Source: Lytechinus variegatus (lineage: Eukaryota > Echinodermata > Echinoidea > Temnopleuroida > Toxopneustidae). Taken from it: a DNA stretch of 64,000 nucleotides. Shown one piece after another: positions 33,440-45,428 of this stretch. The DNA is taken from contig NC_054741.1 in assembly GCF_018143015.1 (NCBI RefSeq), positions 63,400,697 to 63,464,696 of the forward strand. The letters are read 5' to 3'. Under the pieces are notes generated by a model that saw only the letters and a program-made list of their open reading frames with translations, did no database searches and had not been told where the DNA came from. Both the position numbers and the translations under genes were made by a program. Positions within the stretch are counted from its first letter, which is position 1, and each line of letters opens with the position of its first letter.

Positions 33440-33560
33440 TCCCCAAAATTGTAATTGATCCAAAACTGTATTGTTATAAGTGGCAAATCATTCCATGAAG
33501 CTGACACAGTAAAAGTTCTATTACAGTGTAAGGGCCAAGGCAGGGGCGTAACAGGGGTCG
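33440..33560 (-). mobile_element. Short reverse-transcriptase C-terminal remnant
   Basis: The minus strand reads RTFTVSASWNDLPLITI, like the WN-x-LP motif near the end of CR1/L2-type ORF2 proteins. Too short to classify. Confidence 0.4.
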
Positions 33561-34214
33561 GTGGCCAGGGGGGGAAGAGACAAAAAATTCCCGGTCATGA
33601 AAAGGATTTTGATGAATGTGCCCGAGCATTAGGGCGAAGCTCAATGCGTGATAAATACAAAAAAGAGGAGGCACATCATGGTGTGCCTGGCAAAAATGTT
33701 GTATAAGAGTAAAAAATTATTTAGAATTTAGTAAATCAAGGAAATATGGTATTGCACTTTTTCTAAAACGATCTATTTTGCATTTTATCTGAGCAAAGTT
33801 TGGAACACCTCTTAATGAGATTGAGACATTTTTCCTTTTAGGTAGCCAGTTATTACAGTGAGGCTTTTTTTAACCAGATTTAGTAAACTCCATACACATT
33901 TCTTATTTCTTTCAAGACATTCTAATCCACATTTTGTTAGTGCATTTTCATAGTCTATAAAATCTGAGCCAAGAATTATTTTGCAAACTCTTTTTTGTAT
34001 TTTTCCTTTACCTGTTTAGCAGTTAAGTGCTCCATTGAAAACCGGTACACAATACTCTTTTGGACGAATATATCCAATGTAAATTTGAATAAGGTCTGAC
34101 ATAGGGAGTTTATATTGTTTGACAAGTCTGAACAACTACATTTTTTGTTACACCTTTTTATAATATCTGAAATTTGTTAATCCCATTTTATGTTTGACTG
34201 AATATAAACATCAA

Positions 34215-34506
34215 GGCCTGTATTCTGAAGTCAGGTTTAAAGTTGTGTTTTAAGTATGGGAAGCCAAAAGTATCTTTTTTTTTATTAAGTCGTACGTTTC
34301 TTATGTTTACTGTGCTCTTTCTTGATTCATCGATGGTGAAGACAATAATCTATATATACTTCCTAGACAATTATGAATGATTTGAGAGCCAAATGAGCTG
34401 AAATATAATATCTCTACTGTTAGCGATTTATGTAACAATTGGTTATCCATTAAACCACAACTTTAAACCTGAGTTTAAGTTAAACCCGACTTCAGAATAC
34501 CGGCCC
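34215..34506. mobile_element. Inverted-repeat element (GGCCTGTATTCTGAAGTC ends)
   Basis: 290 bp. GGCCTGTATTCTGAAGTCAG mirrors the right end GACTTCAGAATACCGGCCC; AGGTTTAAAGTTGTG mirrors CACAACTTTAAACCT. Inserted in the reverse-transcriptase remnant. Confidence 0.85.
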
Positions 34507-35264
34507 AAGTATTTTAACAGTTTCTGAATATTGCAGAAAAGTGTCACCAATATGCAATAGATTAGGTAATGGTTGATTTTTAGACAAAGTAACTCTGAGT
34601 ACATTGCATTTATTCGGATTTAGTTTCATACGATGACCAGGTAACGAGTGCATTTAAATGACATTGTAATACAGAAGGAGTTTGTATTGAACGATTCTCA
34701 ACTATATAGTAAGATCGTCAACATATTTAAAATGCCGTAAAGATTCATTCTGACATGCATCATTAAACATGATCAAAAATAATATCGGGCCTTATTTCGT
34801 GCCTTGAGGTACTCCAGCATGATTTGTAATATACGAAGACACTACGCCCTGATATTACGGATTATGAACGATTTTCTAAAAAAAACTAACTATCTTACGT
34901 TAAATTCAATTTATTTTCGAATCAGAATATTATGGTCAAGTCTATCGAAGGCTTTGGAAAGTCTGTGCAAACTATAGTGGATATTGATTTAGATTTTTCA
35001 CAGTTGTCCAATACACAATGCAATAATTTTATCAAATAATGGGTAGTTGATAGTGTCTGTTTCCGTATTGATGAATGTCAATATATTTAGAAATATCTTC
35101 CAATAGCCATTTTGTAATGAATTATTCTGCAATTCTAGCGAATTGACATGTAAGAGATATAGGTCGAAGTTCTTTAATATTCGGTGGTTGTGATTTGGGA
35201 ATGGGAACAACCTAACTTCTCTTCCACTGCCAAGGTACTAACCCTTGTTGAAATGATGTAATAA

Positions 35265-36124
35265 CCCAGAAGGAAAAACCAGTTAGACCAGTATAATTTT
35301 AACTGGTAACTCTGGAAATTGGAACATCGGTTTACTGGTCTAACTGGTCATACTGGTCCAGTTAGAAATAAACTGGTCTTGAAGTACTGGAATTTTATAC
35401 TGGTCTTGTTTCTGGTGGTTGTTACTGGTCTCAATGGTCTTCATACTGTTTTCATTGGTCTTCATACTGGTCTAACTGGTCCTCAAACTGGTCGAACTGG
35501 TCCTCATACTGGTCTTACTAGATTAGTTTATTACATGCATTTGGTTTGTTATATACCATGTCCAGATAAATGTGATGGAAAAGATGGTTAGTAAATTAAT
35601 CTTTCTGCTGTTATTTTGAATTTGATGTATAAAATTACACATTTTCATTGTGAATTAGTTCACACAATTATTTTGAAGGTTTTCAAACAACAATGAGTGC
35701 TATTGCAAAGATATTCCATTCAAAATCCTGATTTTTCTTTAAAAAACAGGAAATATGCAAATGAGGTGAACCACGTGATCAGCATCATCAGAATTACTGG
35801 TATTGCAATTGTTTGAATTGGTCTCCAGTTCATTTTTACTGGTCCAGTTAAAAATCAACTGGTCCAGTAAACATATACTGGAAACCATGTAAAAATCTAC
35901 TGGAAACCATTTATTGGACCAGTAACATCAGTTTAATGAAAAACAATTTAACTGGTATTACTAATTGCTTCAACTGGAATGCAATTGTTTGAACTGGTCT
36001 CCAGTTAATTTTTACTGGTCCAGTTAAAAATCAGCTGGCCCAGTAAAAATATACTGGAAACCAGTATAATTATACTGGAAACCAGTAAAAAAAATTACTG
36101 GTCTAACTGGTTTTTCCTTCTGGG
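35265..36124. mobile_element. Fold-back element built of ACTGG units
   Basis: 860 bp, ends CCCAGAAGGAAAAACCAGTT and AACTGGTTTTTCCTTCTGGG exact inverses. The interior is mostly repeats of (A/T)ACTGGTC/GACCAGT. It splits the reverse-transcriptase remnant between ...ANIL and SFQQGLVPWQWK. Only a TAA/AA-like flank is seen, so the duplication is unclear. Confidence 0.88.
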
Positions 36125-36910
36125 AAGGATATTGGCAAGAGGATGGCTTAGTTCACATGCGAATTCACGAATTACACGAGGGGGTAAGTCGTCTGTTACA
36201 CCTGCTTTACTGCATTTTATGTTCTTTAGCATAGAATAAACCTGATAAGGTTGTACTTCTGGGCAAAAACAAAGAGAAGGTAAGAAAGCTGGTAAGCAAC
36301 TTCTATCCAACGGCGCCAAATCTGATGCTATATGATGCTTGACGATCTTCATCATCAGGTTCAACACCAGGTACAGCAATAACGTTAGATCTGTTGTTCT
36401 TTTTTTTTTGTAATAATCTTGATTTGTTTATACCAGTTTCCTGGATTTGTTGATTTAAGATGAGATACACGTGTGTTATGATAACGTTTTTTTTTTGCAA
36501 TTTTTATCATTCTATTTACTTTATTTCTGAGACTACGCCACAGAGGTTTGTTTTTCTTTTTAAAAGCTTTTTCTCTTTAAATTATGATTGCTTTAATTTA
36601 TCTGTGGTGTCATCCAAGGTTTGTCATTATCCTTTATCTCAATTTTCTTGGTCGGTAATAATTCATCCAGCTTTGATAGAGTAGTTAGAATAAGAAGAGG
36701 ATATTTTTGGAAGGATCTTGTACTTTGTAGCTGTAACATATCATCCCAAGAATATTGAGTGATCAATTGACCGTATAAACGCAAACCACTGTCTGGTATA
36801 GAGGGCGGGTAAGTTTTATTTTTATTTTCTTTCTTGAGCGTGCCAAACTATAAATTGGTCTTATAGTAGTACACAGTTATGGTCACTTTTTCCAAGAGGT
36901 GATGTGACAC

Positions 36911-38438
36911 CAGTGGCGTACCGTGGGTCACGGCATTGGGGGGGCACCAGCAAAAAATTCGGGTGACATAGGGAGCGCGCGAAGCGCGCTCAGTTGTCAG
37001 GTATTCTGACCTAATAGAAATATTTTAAGGCATGCAGTGCCATTAAACGGCTATGTATCTCACTGATTAAATAATGCGAGCGCGAAGCGCGAGCTGAAAT
37101 TTTTTTATATTGAGGGCTAAAAATGGTCATTATAAGCAAATTGTTTTGTAATCATGATACTTAACTGTCTCGCTAAACAAACAATGCGAGCGCGAAGCGC
37201 GAGCTAAAATTTTTGTATATACTGACCCTAAACAAGGAAATATTAAGGATTATATTTTAGAATCCATTAAGAGTATAAATATCCACCATAGTCATCTAAT
37301 GCTAGTGCCATCCTTTGCTGATTTTGTTAGAATTACATCTAAACACAGTCATGAAGCACCTTTTGTAGTCATGTAATCATGATTATCTTACGCATCTTAC
37401 TAATCAAATACTGCAAGCGCAAAAGCGCGAGCTGAAAATTTAGGAAATATAGACCTGAAGAGGGGCATTCTACGGGTTGTTAATTTGTAGGAATTCTCTA
37501 AGACCCTACGTATTTGACTAACCAAATGATGTGAGTGCGAAGCGCGAGCTGAAATTTTTGTTAATATTGACCCTAAACATGGATATTTTAAGGACTATAG
37601 TTAGGAATTCATTAAGTCAGAGTATACATATCTCACCATAGTCATCTAATGCGAGTGCCAAGCGCTTGCTGATTTTGTTAGAATTACATCTAAACACATG
37701 GAGCACTTTTTGAAGTCATTGTAATCATGATTATCATACGCATCTCACTAATGAAATACTGCGAGCGCGAAGCGCGAGCTGAAAATGTAGGAAATTCAGA
37801 CATGAAGAGGGGCATTCTAAGGGTTGTTTGTAGGAATTCACTAAGACCCCACGTATTTCACTAACCAAATGATGCGAGCGCGAAGCGCGAGCTAAATTTT
37901 TTTGATATTCAGATCAGAAAAATTGACATTTTGAGGACTGATTTTAGGAGTTCATGAAGAGCAGAAATCTCACCAATCCACTAATGCGAACGTTAGCACG
38001 GACAGGAAATGTTTTATTTTAAGACCTTTAAATAGGGCAACAACTTTCAGTAGTCATGAAAAAGAAGAATATATCACTACTTAAAACAATAATAACTCTA
38101 ATTGCGAGGAAATATATTATTTTGTTGTATATTGATTTGAAAACGGGAGGCTTTAGTACAGCAGGTTTATATATCTCGTTAAACAATCTATGCGAGCACC
38201 AGGAACAATGAAGACACAATTAAGCAAATAATTTTTCATAAAGTTATGAAAAAAATGCTTCTCATGTTATAACATAAAATAAATAATATAAGACTATAAT
38301 AAACAACAATTTCTTCTTCCCCCCACTACGTTTCTCTTCCTTTTTCCCTCTTTTTCTCCTTTTCCCCGTTTTTTTTTTTTTTGGCCAGCCGATTGGGGGG
38401 GCACGTGCCCCCCATGCCCCCCCGTAGTTACGCCAGTG
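36911..38438. mobile_element. hAT-like element with GCGAGCGCGAAGCGCGAGC array, copy 1
   Basis: Ends CAGTGGCGTA and TACGCCAGTG; ATGTGACAC flanks both sides exactly (36902-36910, 38439-38447). CAGTGGCG ends are typical of hAT elements, though a 9-bp duplication is one longer than usual. Inside are seven or eight copies of a palindromic GC-rich motif at about 110-bp spacing. It sits in the endonuclease domain of the retrotransposon. Confidence 0.88.
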
Positions 38439-39239
38439 ATGTGACACTATAACAGGTAAGTAAAAATTATCACAATTCATTACAATTTTGTCAAGTATAT
38501 TATTATCTCTTGTTGGAATATTTACCACCTGATGGAAGTTATCATTATTCAAAATTGGTTCAGTATCAAGGTCATTCATGTATCCCATCACAAAAATGCC
38601 AGCATCATGATGTTTTGTAAGAACATGTAGAAATAATATGATCAATATATTCTTGCCCATAATTATGGACTACGTGGTGGAAAGTACAATACACATACGA
38701 CAATACGGGATATTTCACGAGGTAATAATCGTGGTCTTACACAGACCCACAAAGCCTCTACATTATCAGGTACCATCAAAACAGGAATAATACTAGGATA
38801 AGAAATACTCCTCCTCCTTTTTCTTTCACTCCTTGGCTTTGAAAATAAAATATAACCATGTAAACTCAAACAATCCATAGAGGTTGATTCATCAATCCAT
38901 GTTTCCGTCAAAGCAAGAATATCAACTTTGTTTATATTAGCAGCAATGTCAATTTTATCAAGTTTATTATTGATCGATCGTACTTGACAGAAAAAAAGCG
39001 TGGTAAGTCAAAATGATGTTTGTCAATCAGTACTGTAATCTGTTTAAGATTGTCTATGTCTCAATTTCTCGTCTTAAAATGTCGATCGGGTATATTTTCT
39101 TTGTTGTACCAAAACTGGTAGAGGGTGTTCAAAAACATCATGTTGTGACGTTGACAATATACTGTGATTCCAATTTAAGTTCCTAGCTCTTCTCTTACAA
39201 CCTGTAGATCCACGATGAGATAGGGGGCTTTATTCAGAT

Positions 39240-41560
39240 TTTTTGGTGGGGAAGGTTCGACAGGGTTATCCGTGGTAAAATTGTGAGCTAATTTCAAAAA
39301 TGTCAATCTTATTGACCGTACTCACGACATTTTAGCCATTTTGGCCAATTTTTGACCAAAAAATGACAATTTTGACCACTCTTTGGAAAATGGTCCCTTA
39401 ACAGAATGCTTTTGTAACCACATCCAATTTAAAGGGTCTATCTTAAGTAAAAATGCACCTAGATTTCAGATAAAGTGGTTTAATTTGCCAAATCACAATA
39501 GAACTGGTCATTTTGGCCATATTTTGACCTAAAATTACCATTTTCGTGATTGTTTTTGTCCGAAATGTGTTACAAATATTGGTCAGAACCACTGGCATTA
39601 ATCCCGGGGGTGGGGGTTATACCCCCCAACTTTTCGAGGAAGGGGGGTGGCCTGTAAAACACCCCCCACTTTTTAGAAATGGGAAAAAAATCACAAGAGA
39701 AAATTGTTTTATTGGTGAAAATTCTTCCTAAAATACCGCTTAACAAATAAAACAATATTATTGAATCATAAAATGCAAATAAAGAGCCAGTTCACTATTT
39801 CCATTTCCAAACGAAATACTTATGTCCTTATTATAACATTGAAGAGAAACCCCCGTTTCTTCCAGGGGTAAAAAAGATAATAATATTGGAGGGGTATTTG
39901 CCATATGGACCGTACAGTGGCGTAACTACAGGGGGGCATGGGGGCACATCTCCCCCCCCCCCCTCGGCTGACCCCCCCAAAAACGGGGAAATGGGAAAAG
40001 GGGAAGAGGAGAAATGAGGGAGAAAGGAAGAGAAACGTAGTGGGAAAGAAGAAACTATTATTCATTATAATTATGTTATGTTACATTACATAAAAAAACA
40101 TTTTTATCATAACTTTATGAAACATAATTTGCCCAGGGCCTACGTCTACATTGTTCCTGGTGCTCGCATTATCTGTTTAACGAGATATATGATCCTGTTG
40201 TACTAAAACATCCCGTTTTCAAGTCAATATAAACCAAATATATTTCCCAGCACTTGAGTTATATTTTTTATGTAGTGACGTATGCTTCTTTTACATGACT
40301 CAAAAAGTGATTGCCCCATATGTAAACATTCCCTGTCCGTGATTACATTCGCATTAGTGGATTGGTGAGATATGTCTGCTCTTCATGAATTTCTAAAATC
40401 AGTCCTTAAAATGTCCCTTCTTCTGATCGTAATATTAAAAGATTTCAGCTCGCGCTTCGCGCTCGCACCATTTGGTAAATGAAAAACGTATATGGTCCTA
40501 GTTAATTCCTAAAAAGAAACCTTAAAATGCCCCACTTCAGGTCTGAATTATCTAAATTTTCAGCTCGCGCTTCGCGCTTGCAATATTTGATTAGTTAGAT
40601 GCGTATCATGATTGCAATGACTACAAAAAGTGTTTCGTATGTTCAGATGTAATTCTAATACAAATCAGCAAGCGCTTGGCACTCGCATTAGATGACTATG
40701 GTGAGATATGCATAATTAATGGATTCCTAAAATATATTCCATAAAATCTCGCTGTTTGGGGTCAAAATATACGAAAATTTCAGCTCGCGCTTCGCGCTCG
40801 CATTGTCTAGCAAGCCAGGTACCTATCATGATTACACAAATTTGATAATAATGTCCCTTTTTAGGTGTGAATATAAAAAAAATCAGCTCGCGCTTTGCGC
40901 GCTCACTCAGTGATTCAAACATTTTGCTAGTGCCCCCACAATGCCGTGACCCACGATACGCCACTGTGGACATATCAATTACAATTCCTTACATATCTGA
41001 AAACATGATTGCAAAAAAAATGCCAAAATATTTCAGTCATCCCCCACCCATCAACACGGATTTACGCCGGTGGTCAAAACAAAGATTGGATGTCTTAAGA
41101 AATCAATATTTTATTTTTAAAATGTGCGCTTGATCATAATTCAAAGGTGCATTTTGTGTAGAATTTTATGCTGATTCCAAATGTATCACTGTGAATGACC
41201 CTATTTAATAGCTGATGCATTTTGGCCACTAATGGCCCTCAAAATGACCAATAACATCAGTTCAATTTATCCAAAAAACCCGGGCCAAAATACTTCGAAT
41301 GCTACCAGAATCTTTACAAGGGTGTGCTGTGACACTAAATATAATACTTTAAATTGAACACATCAAAAGTATTTTGACCTCATGTAACTTATCCCATCAG
41401 TTTTGACCTATGAGGGTATTTTTTAGACATTTTAGAATTTGAGGTCTTCACCTGGTCGTCAAATACAAACAAAAATAAGCTTTCAGCGGTCGATTAGGGG
41501 AAAATGCCAAATGCGGATGAACCCCCCCCCCCCCTCCTTATTGGCGAAAAATGGGTCCGT
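39240..41560. other. Gene-free repeat-rich stretch around the second hAT-like element
   Basis: TTTTGGCCA/TTTTGACC-type words recur on both sides of the nested element, suggesting an older element that was split, but no clear ends were found. No coding signal. Confidence 0.4.
39915..40966. mobile_element. hAT-like element with GC-motif array, copy 2 (inverted)
   Basis: Ends CAGTGGCGTA and TACGCCACTG are perfect inverses; the array AGCTCGCGCTTCGCGCTCGC appears five times in the orientation opposite to copy 1. Flanks TGGACCGTA and TGGACATAT share only five of nine bases, so the duplication has decayed. Confidence 0.85.
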
Positions 41561-42059
41561 CCTTGATTTTTTTGTTTAATTATGTTATGGGTATAGGACG
41601 CTGTCAGGACGAGTGGAACTAACGTTAGAGAAAAAAATTGTTAGCATTGAGTCAGGGCGTAGAGTTGAATAAATTTTCATATACATGTACTCCAATTAGA
41701 ATCGCCTTTTATAGGGTACGTTGCGAGACATAGGTGCGTAACCCCCGGTGCACATTTGTCATGCAGCTCAACCCACAGCTCGTCTGTCTTGACTTATGCA
41801 CAAGTGAATGCTTCTCTATTTCCTGCGTGTGTACCGGTATGTCTTGCAGTTCACACGAATGCGCATGGAAAACGTGGTTCGCCGAATTTTACACGTGTAG
41901 GCATATGAACTTTTTTGTGTGTATTCATACATACGGTACGGTGTTATACATAAAAAAAAAAAAATTGTCGGAAAACGTACGTACGCGCGCGCGTGTCGAT
42001 CATCGAGGATCGCGCGTACAATATGCAATTCACAATAAATTAAATGCGAATATTTTATG

Positions 42060-42199
42060 GATCTTGTGTGTTTGAGCCGCTTGCTTGGCCGTGGTCGTGG
42101 TCGTGGACATAACGGAGGTCACGGTGCGCAGTTATTAGACTAGAAGACTAACTTTTAGTGATATTAGTAAACGGTAGGCTACATACCAACTGTCTAAGG
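42060..42199 (+). other. Possible non-coding first exon of the TBC1D10-like gene
   Basis: A non-repetitive stretch ends in a strong donor (CTAAG|gtaagt at 42195-42205) with no long open frame. It could be the 5' UTR exon that splices to 48822. This is inference only; the donor may be chance. Confidence 0.15.
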
Positions 42200-42379
42200 T
42201 AAGTTTAAAATGGGTGTTACTGTTAGGCCTACTCTGTAGCCCTAACTTTTTAGATTGGCTTTGCCTTTGTAAATTATTAACATCTCCGCGGCAAGAGCGC
42301 TACGCCGCTGCTGCAAGTGCAACGCGGCGGCGATGGCAATGTCATCGGCCCCGGCCCGGGTCAGCCAGAGGCAGAGGCC

Positions 42380-43972
42380 GTACCGTATTCTGAAAATAGT
42401 TACAATAGAATCCGTATTCCGAAAATTGTCTTAACTTCTCTTGTAAGTAACTTTTCTTGTAACTTTCACTGAGCGCGTATGATGTCTGAGATATAATGAT
42501 GCGTAAATATATAGGCCTACGGTACCGTAATCGGCGCATATACGCGCATAGTCTGTGCGCAAGATAAAATATTGAATTAGGCCTAGGCTAGAGCCGCTAG
42601 ATCTACAACTGGTATTCTTAAAATTCTCTGCGTTCTCTTAAGTTTAACTTCCTTGGAAAATACAATAAAATTTACATGAGGTGGGGTGCTATTGTAACTT
42701 ATTGTTGCATGCGATATTTGTCCATCTGCAATAATCATTTCTTGCTGCATCCCGCAAGAACATACCTAGACCAAAAGCTTCAGTCTCTGTATTTTGGTTG
42801 TTCCGCTGAACTACGCTCCAATGGGGATTACAGTAAAATGTCAGAAATTGTTGAATAAATCCCCAGAAACGACGGTTATTCCTGTCTAGAACATACCGTA
42901 CATGTAGTTTTAAGTACTAAAGGAGACATTCCAAAGACATTACGCTACGGCCACGGGTATATTTCCACTTTCAATTTCATATACAATTATGATACAATTG
43001 ACATAGTAATTATAATCACATTTGATTTGAAGTACATGTATGGTAGGGGGTCCTAAAGCTGCGCGGGTCCTAAAGCTACGCACCACTCATCGCGCATGCA
43101 GTTTTCAATGGCAAATGCGCACTCTGTGTGTGGAACTGTGACTGCAGAGTGATGAACAATTCCTATTAAATTTTTTCTACAGAGGCTGCAGTAAATCTCT
43201 AAATGCAGAGAAAACCAACAACTGTTAGGAAGTTTGGAGTTATATTCGCTTTAATTTCATTTTATCCTATAATAATTTGAATATATTTTAGAAATTGAGG
43301 CACAGGAAATACTATTTTTTTGCATGATAAATCGAGTGCGTAGCTTTAGGACCCCTTCTACATTGGGCGGCGAAATCAAGAGGTGTTCGAAAAACACGAC
43401 GGGATTTTCGTATTAGTGAGTTTTGTGATATTTTCTACTTTGTTAATGATCTTTAGAATGTTTGCCACAAATTAGTGAAATATAATTTGTTGAAATATTA
43501 AAATTGGGACAGTTTTTATTGTTTGAAAACAAAGTGCGTAGCTTTAGGTCCCCCCATCATACATACAAAAAATAAATAACATTATAAAATTACAATAGAC
43601 AATTATAACAACGAATTGGTAGACTTTCCAGCAATTAAAAATTGGTGTTTGAGACGATGGATCTTTTCACCACGTGTATTTTTAGCACAGAAGCACACAA
43701 GCATAAGCGTCAGGGGCGCAAGGAAATTACGCCTCATATCAACAATGCGCTTCATTTTTTATTCAGAAGAGACGCTATTATTGGTTGACCTAAGCATATA
43801 ACGAGCTTAATGATTGGTTGATGACAGAATATTGGGCGTGTCAGAGATAAAATAGGGGACGTCTTTACAGAGATAAGACAATTTTCAGAATACCAATTTA
43901 AGAGAATTAGAATGCTGTTAATCTTGCTGACTTACAAGAAAAGTTAAGACAATTTTCAGAATACCACCCCAG
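42380..43972. mobile_element. Composite inverted repeat (GTATTCTGAAAATTGTCTTA ends)
   Basis: GTATTC(T/C)GAAAAT.GT repeats at the left are mirrored at 43870-43970 (AAGACAATTTTCAGAATAC, twice). The 43046-43555 element is nested in it. CTTGTAAGT blocks are mirrored as well. Confidence 0.6.
43046..43555. mobile_element. Inverted-repeat element (GGTCCTAAAGCTACGCAC)
   Basis: GGGGGTCCTAAAGCTGCGC and GGTCCTAAAGCTACGCAC at the left, two inverse copies GTGCGTAGCTTTAGGACCCC (about 43335) and GTGCGTAGCTTTAGGTCCCC (about 43533) at the right. No open frame. Confidence 0.75.
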
Positions 43973-43978
43973 GTCCAC

Positions 43979-44078
43979 TTGTTCACTGCTACCACCCTGC
44001 CTGTGGGGAATCTACACTACAGGTAGGACTATGGTATGCCAATGTTGTACAGAGCACACACTTTAAAAAATCATTAAA
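43979..44078. repeat. Dispersed repeat also found at 31795
   Basis: See 31795-31900. Both copies lie next to parts of the same larger palindromic repeat family. Confidence 0.8.
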
Positions 44079-44261
44079 CTCACTTTTGTGACAAAAATTA
44101 CTAATTTACAGTTGCAATTTATTTTTCATTAGTAACTTGGGAATAATTTTTGTATTCACCAGAGCGCTCAAAAACTTGAATTTTGGGCATAATTTTGTGT
44201 ACGCCCTCTATTGGTGGAAAGTAATATGGCAAGAAAATTTTCATTTTTTTATTTTATATTT

Positions 44262-45176
44262 GTTATTTATTTATTTATTTCGTTTTGTTTACCCAGGGTA
44301 ACCCCATCAGTGGACTAAGCACTGTTTTCCTTGGGGGCCCTGCATACAAGTATCAAATACATACATATATTAACAAGTACAAACAATGAAAAGATATAAA
44401 ACAAGAAAGAAAATATTATCAAAGAGACAAGCTACCTGCATGGACACACACACATACATACTAAAATAATGTGTGTATGTTGAACAAAATTCAACATAAA
44501 TACATTGTGCATAAGCAAATCTAGACAAGTATATATTCCCTATGATTGATTAATTTTGTGTTTAAATATTTGATTGCTTGTCCCTGGATCCAGCCAGATA
44601 GGGGTAGTTATTTTAATTCGGCAGTTTCTCGCTCTCCAATAAGATGTAGCGAAGGATTGCCTCGAGACTGCACTACGGGTACCACTATCCGGTACCACTA
44701 TCTAGCTGATTCCAGAGAATGGCAGCACTATGAGAAAATGCCCTTTTTCCAGCCTGTGTGCGTACAAGCGGTACCACTACACCATTCTGAACTGAGTTTC
44801 TCGTTCTGTACGAATGGACATTACTAGATCTTACTACGAGTTCAGAGAGATATATTGGCGCTTCCCCATTAAGGATAGTGTAAATTGTTTTGCATCTATG
44901 GTATTTCCATCTTTTTTCAATCGAAACCCATTTGAGTCTATTGAGCACCTGTTCAATGGGTGTAGAAAAATTAACTTTTAGGATTAGACGGGCCATTTTC
45001 TTATGCTGTCTGATTAAGCCATCCTTAAGATACTGTGCACACATGCTCCAAGAATTACTACAGTAATCAAAGTACGGTAATATAAGTGAATTAGCTAAGA
45101 CCTTTGAACTGTCAGTCGTGAGGTATTTTCTAAGCCTACTGAGAAGAGCTATCCTTGAGCCAATCTTCTTCATTGA
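44262..45176 (-). mobile_element. 5'-truncated CR1/L2-like retrotransposon (RT C-terminus)
   Basis: One open frame of 162 codons on the minus strand ending 44685: starts KKIGSRIALLSRLRKYLTTD, contains LILPYFDYCSNSW, RQHKKMARLIL and FSHSAAILWNQL, the conserved C-terminal third of ORF2. 3' tail ends in ATAAATAAATAAAT at about 44262-44282. Better preserved than the 33.7-39.2 kb copy, so younger. 5' truncation is normal for this class. Confidence 0.92.
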
Positions 45177-45428
45177 TTCTTCTACATTCTTTTTTTTAAT
45201 TGAGAAAAAAATAATTTAAAGAATCAGATTTAAATAAGAGTCAAGTTGTATAAATAATAGGTGTAATGGAAACTGTCAGTGTAAAAAAATCAAGCATTTG
45301 CCCCAAAGAAAAAGAGAAAATAAGCCAAACATTGCCACCCTTATTTTGCCACACATGGAGATATACAGTAAGTGAGAACAAGGTTATATCATAACCTTGT
45401 TCATTGAATGAGTGCCCAGGTCATAACC

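Larger units (their letters stand above)
33715..39230 (-). mobile_element. Degraded L2/CR1-like non-LTR retrotransposon, nested insertions
   Basis: On the minus strand, in order from 39.2 to 33.7 kb: endonuclease pieces (ILALTETWIDEST, PLGKSDHNCVLL), a linker with DNDKPWMTPQIN, and reverse-transcriptase motifs (SKAGVTDDLPPRVIREFA, VVPIPK, KAFDRLDHNIL, HAGVPQGT, YVDDLT), then a C-terminal DRFRKSAIPYF. Frames are broken by many shifts and stops. Three younger elements sit inside it: 36911-38438, 35265-36124 and 34215-34506. Once an autonomous element with APE-type endonuclease; now dead. Confidence 0.88.

Noticed and set aside
33455..33706. 83-codon plus-strand open frame
   Set aside because: Overlaps antisense reverse-transcriptase remnant and low-complexity G-rich insert; no homology recognised.
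41734..42075. 113-codon plus-strand open frame, Cys-rich
   Set aside because: No homology recognised, runs through a poly-A stretch and CG repeats, no splice context; likely chance.
42280..42560. CpG island promoter
   Set aside because: Locally GC-rich (CCGCGGCAAG, GCGGCGGCGATGG) but short, and partly within a composite inverted repeat; not enough to call a promoter.
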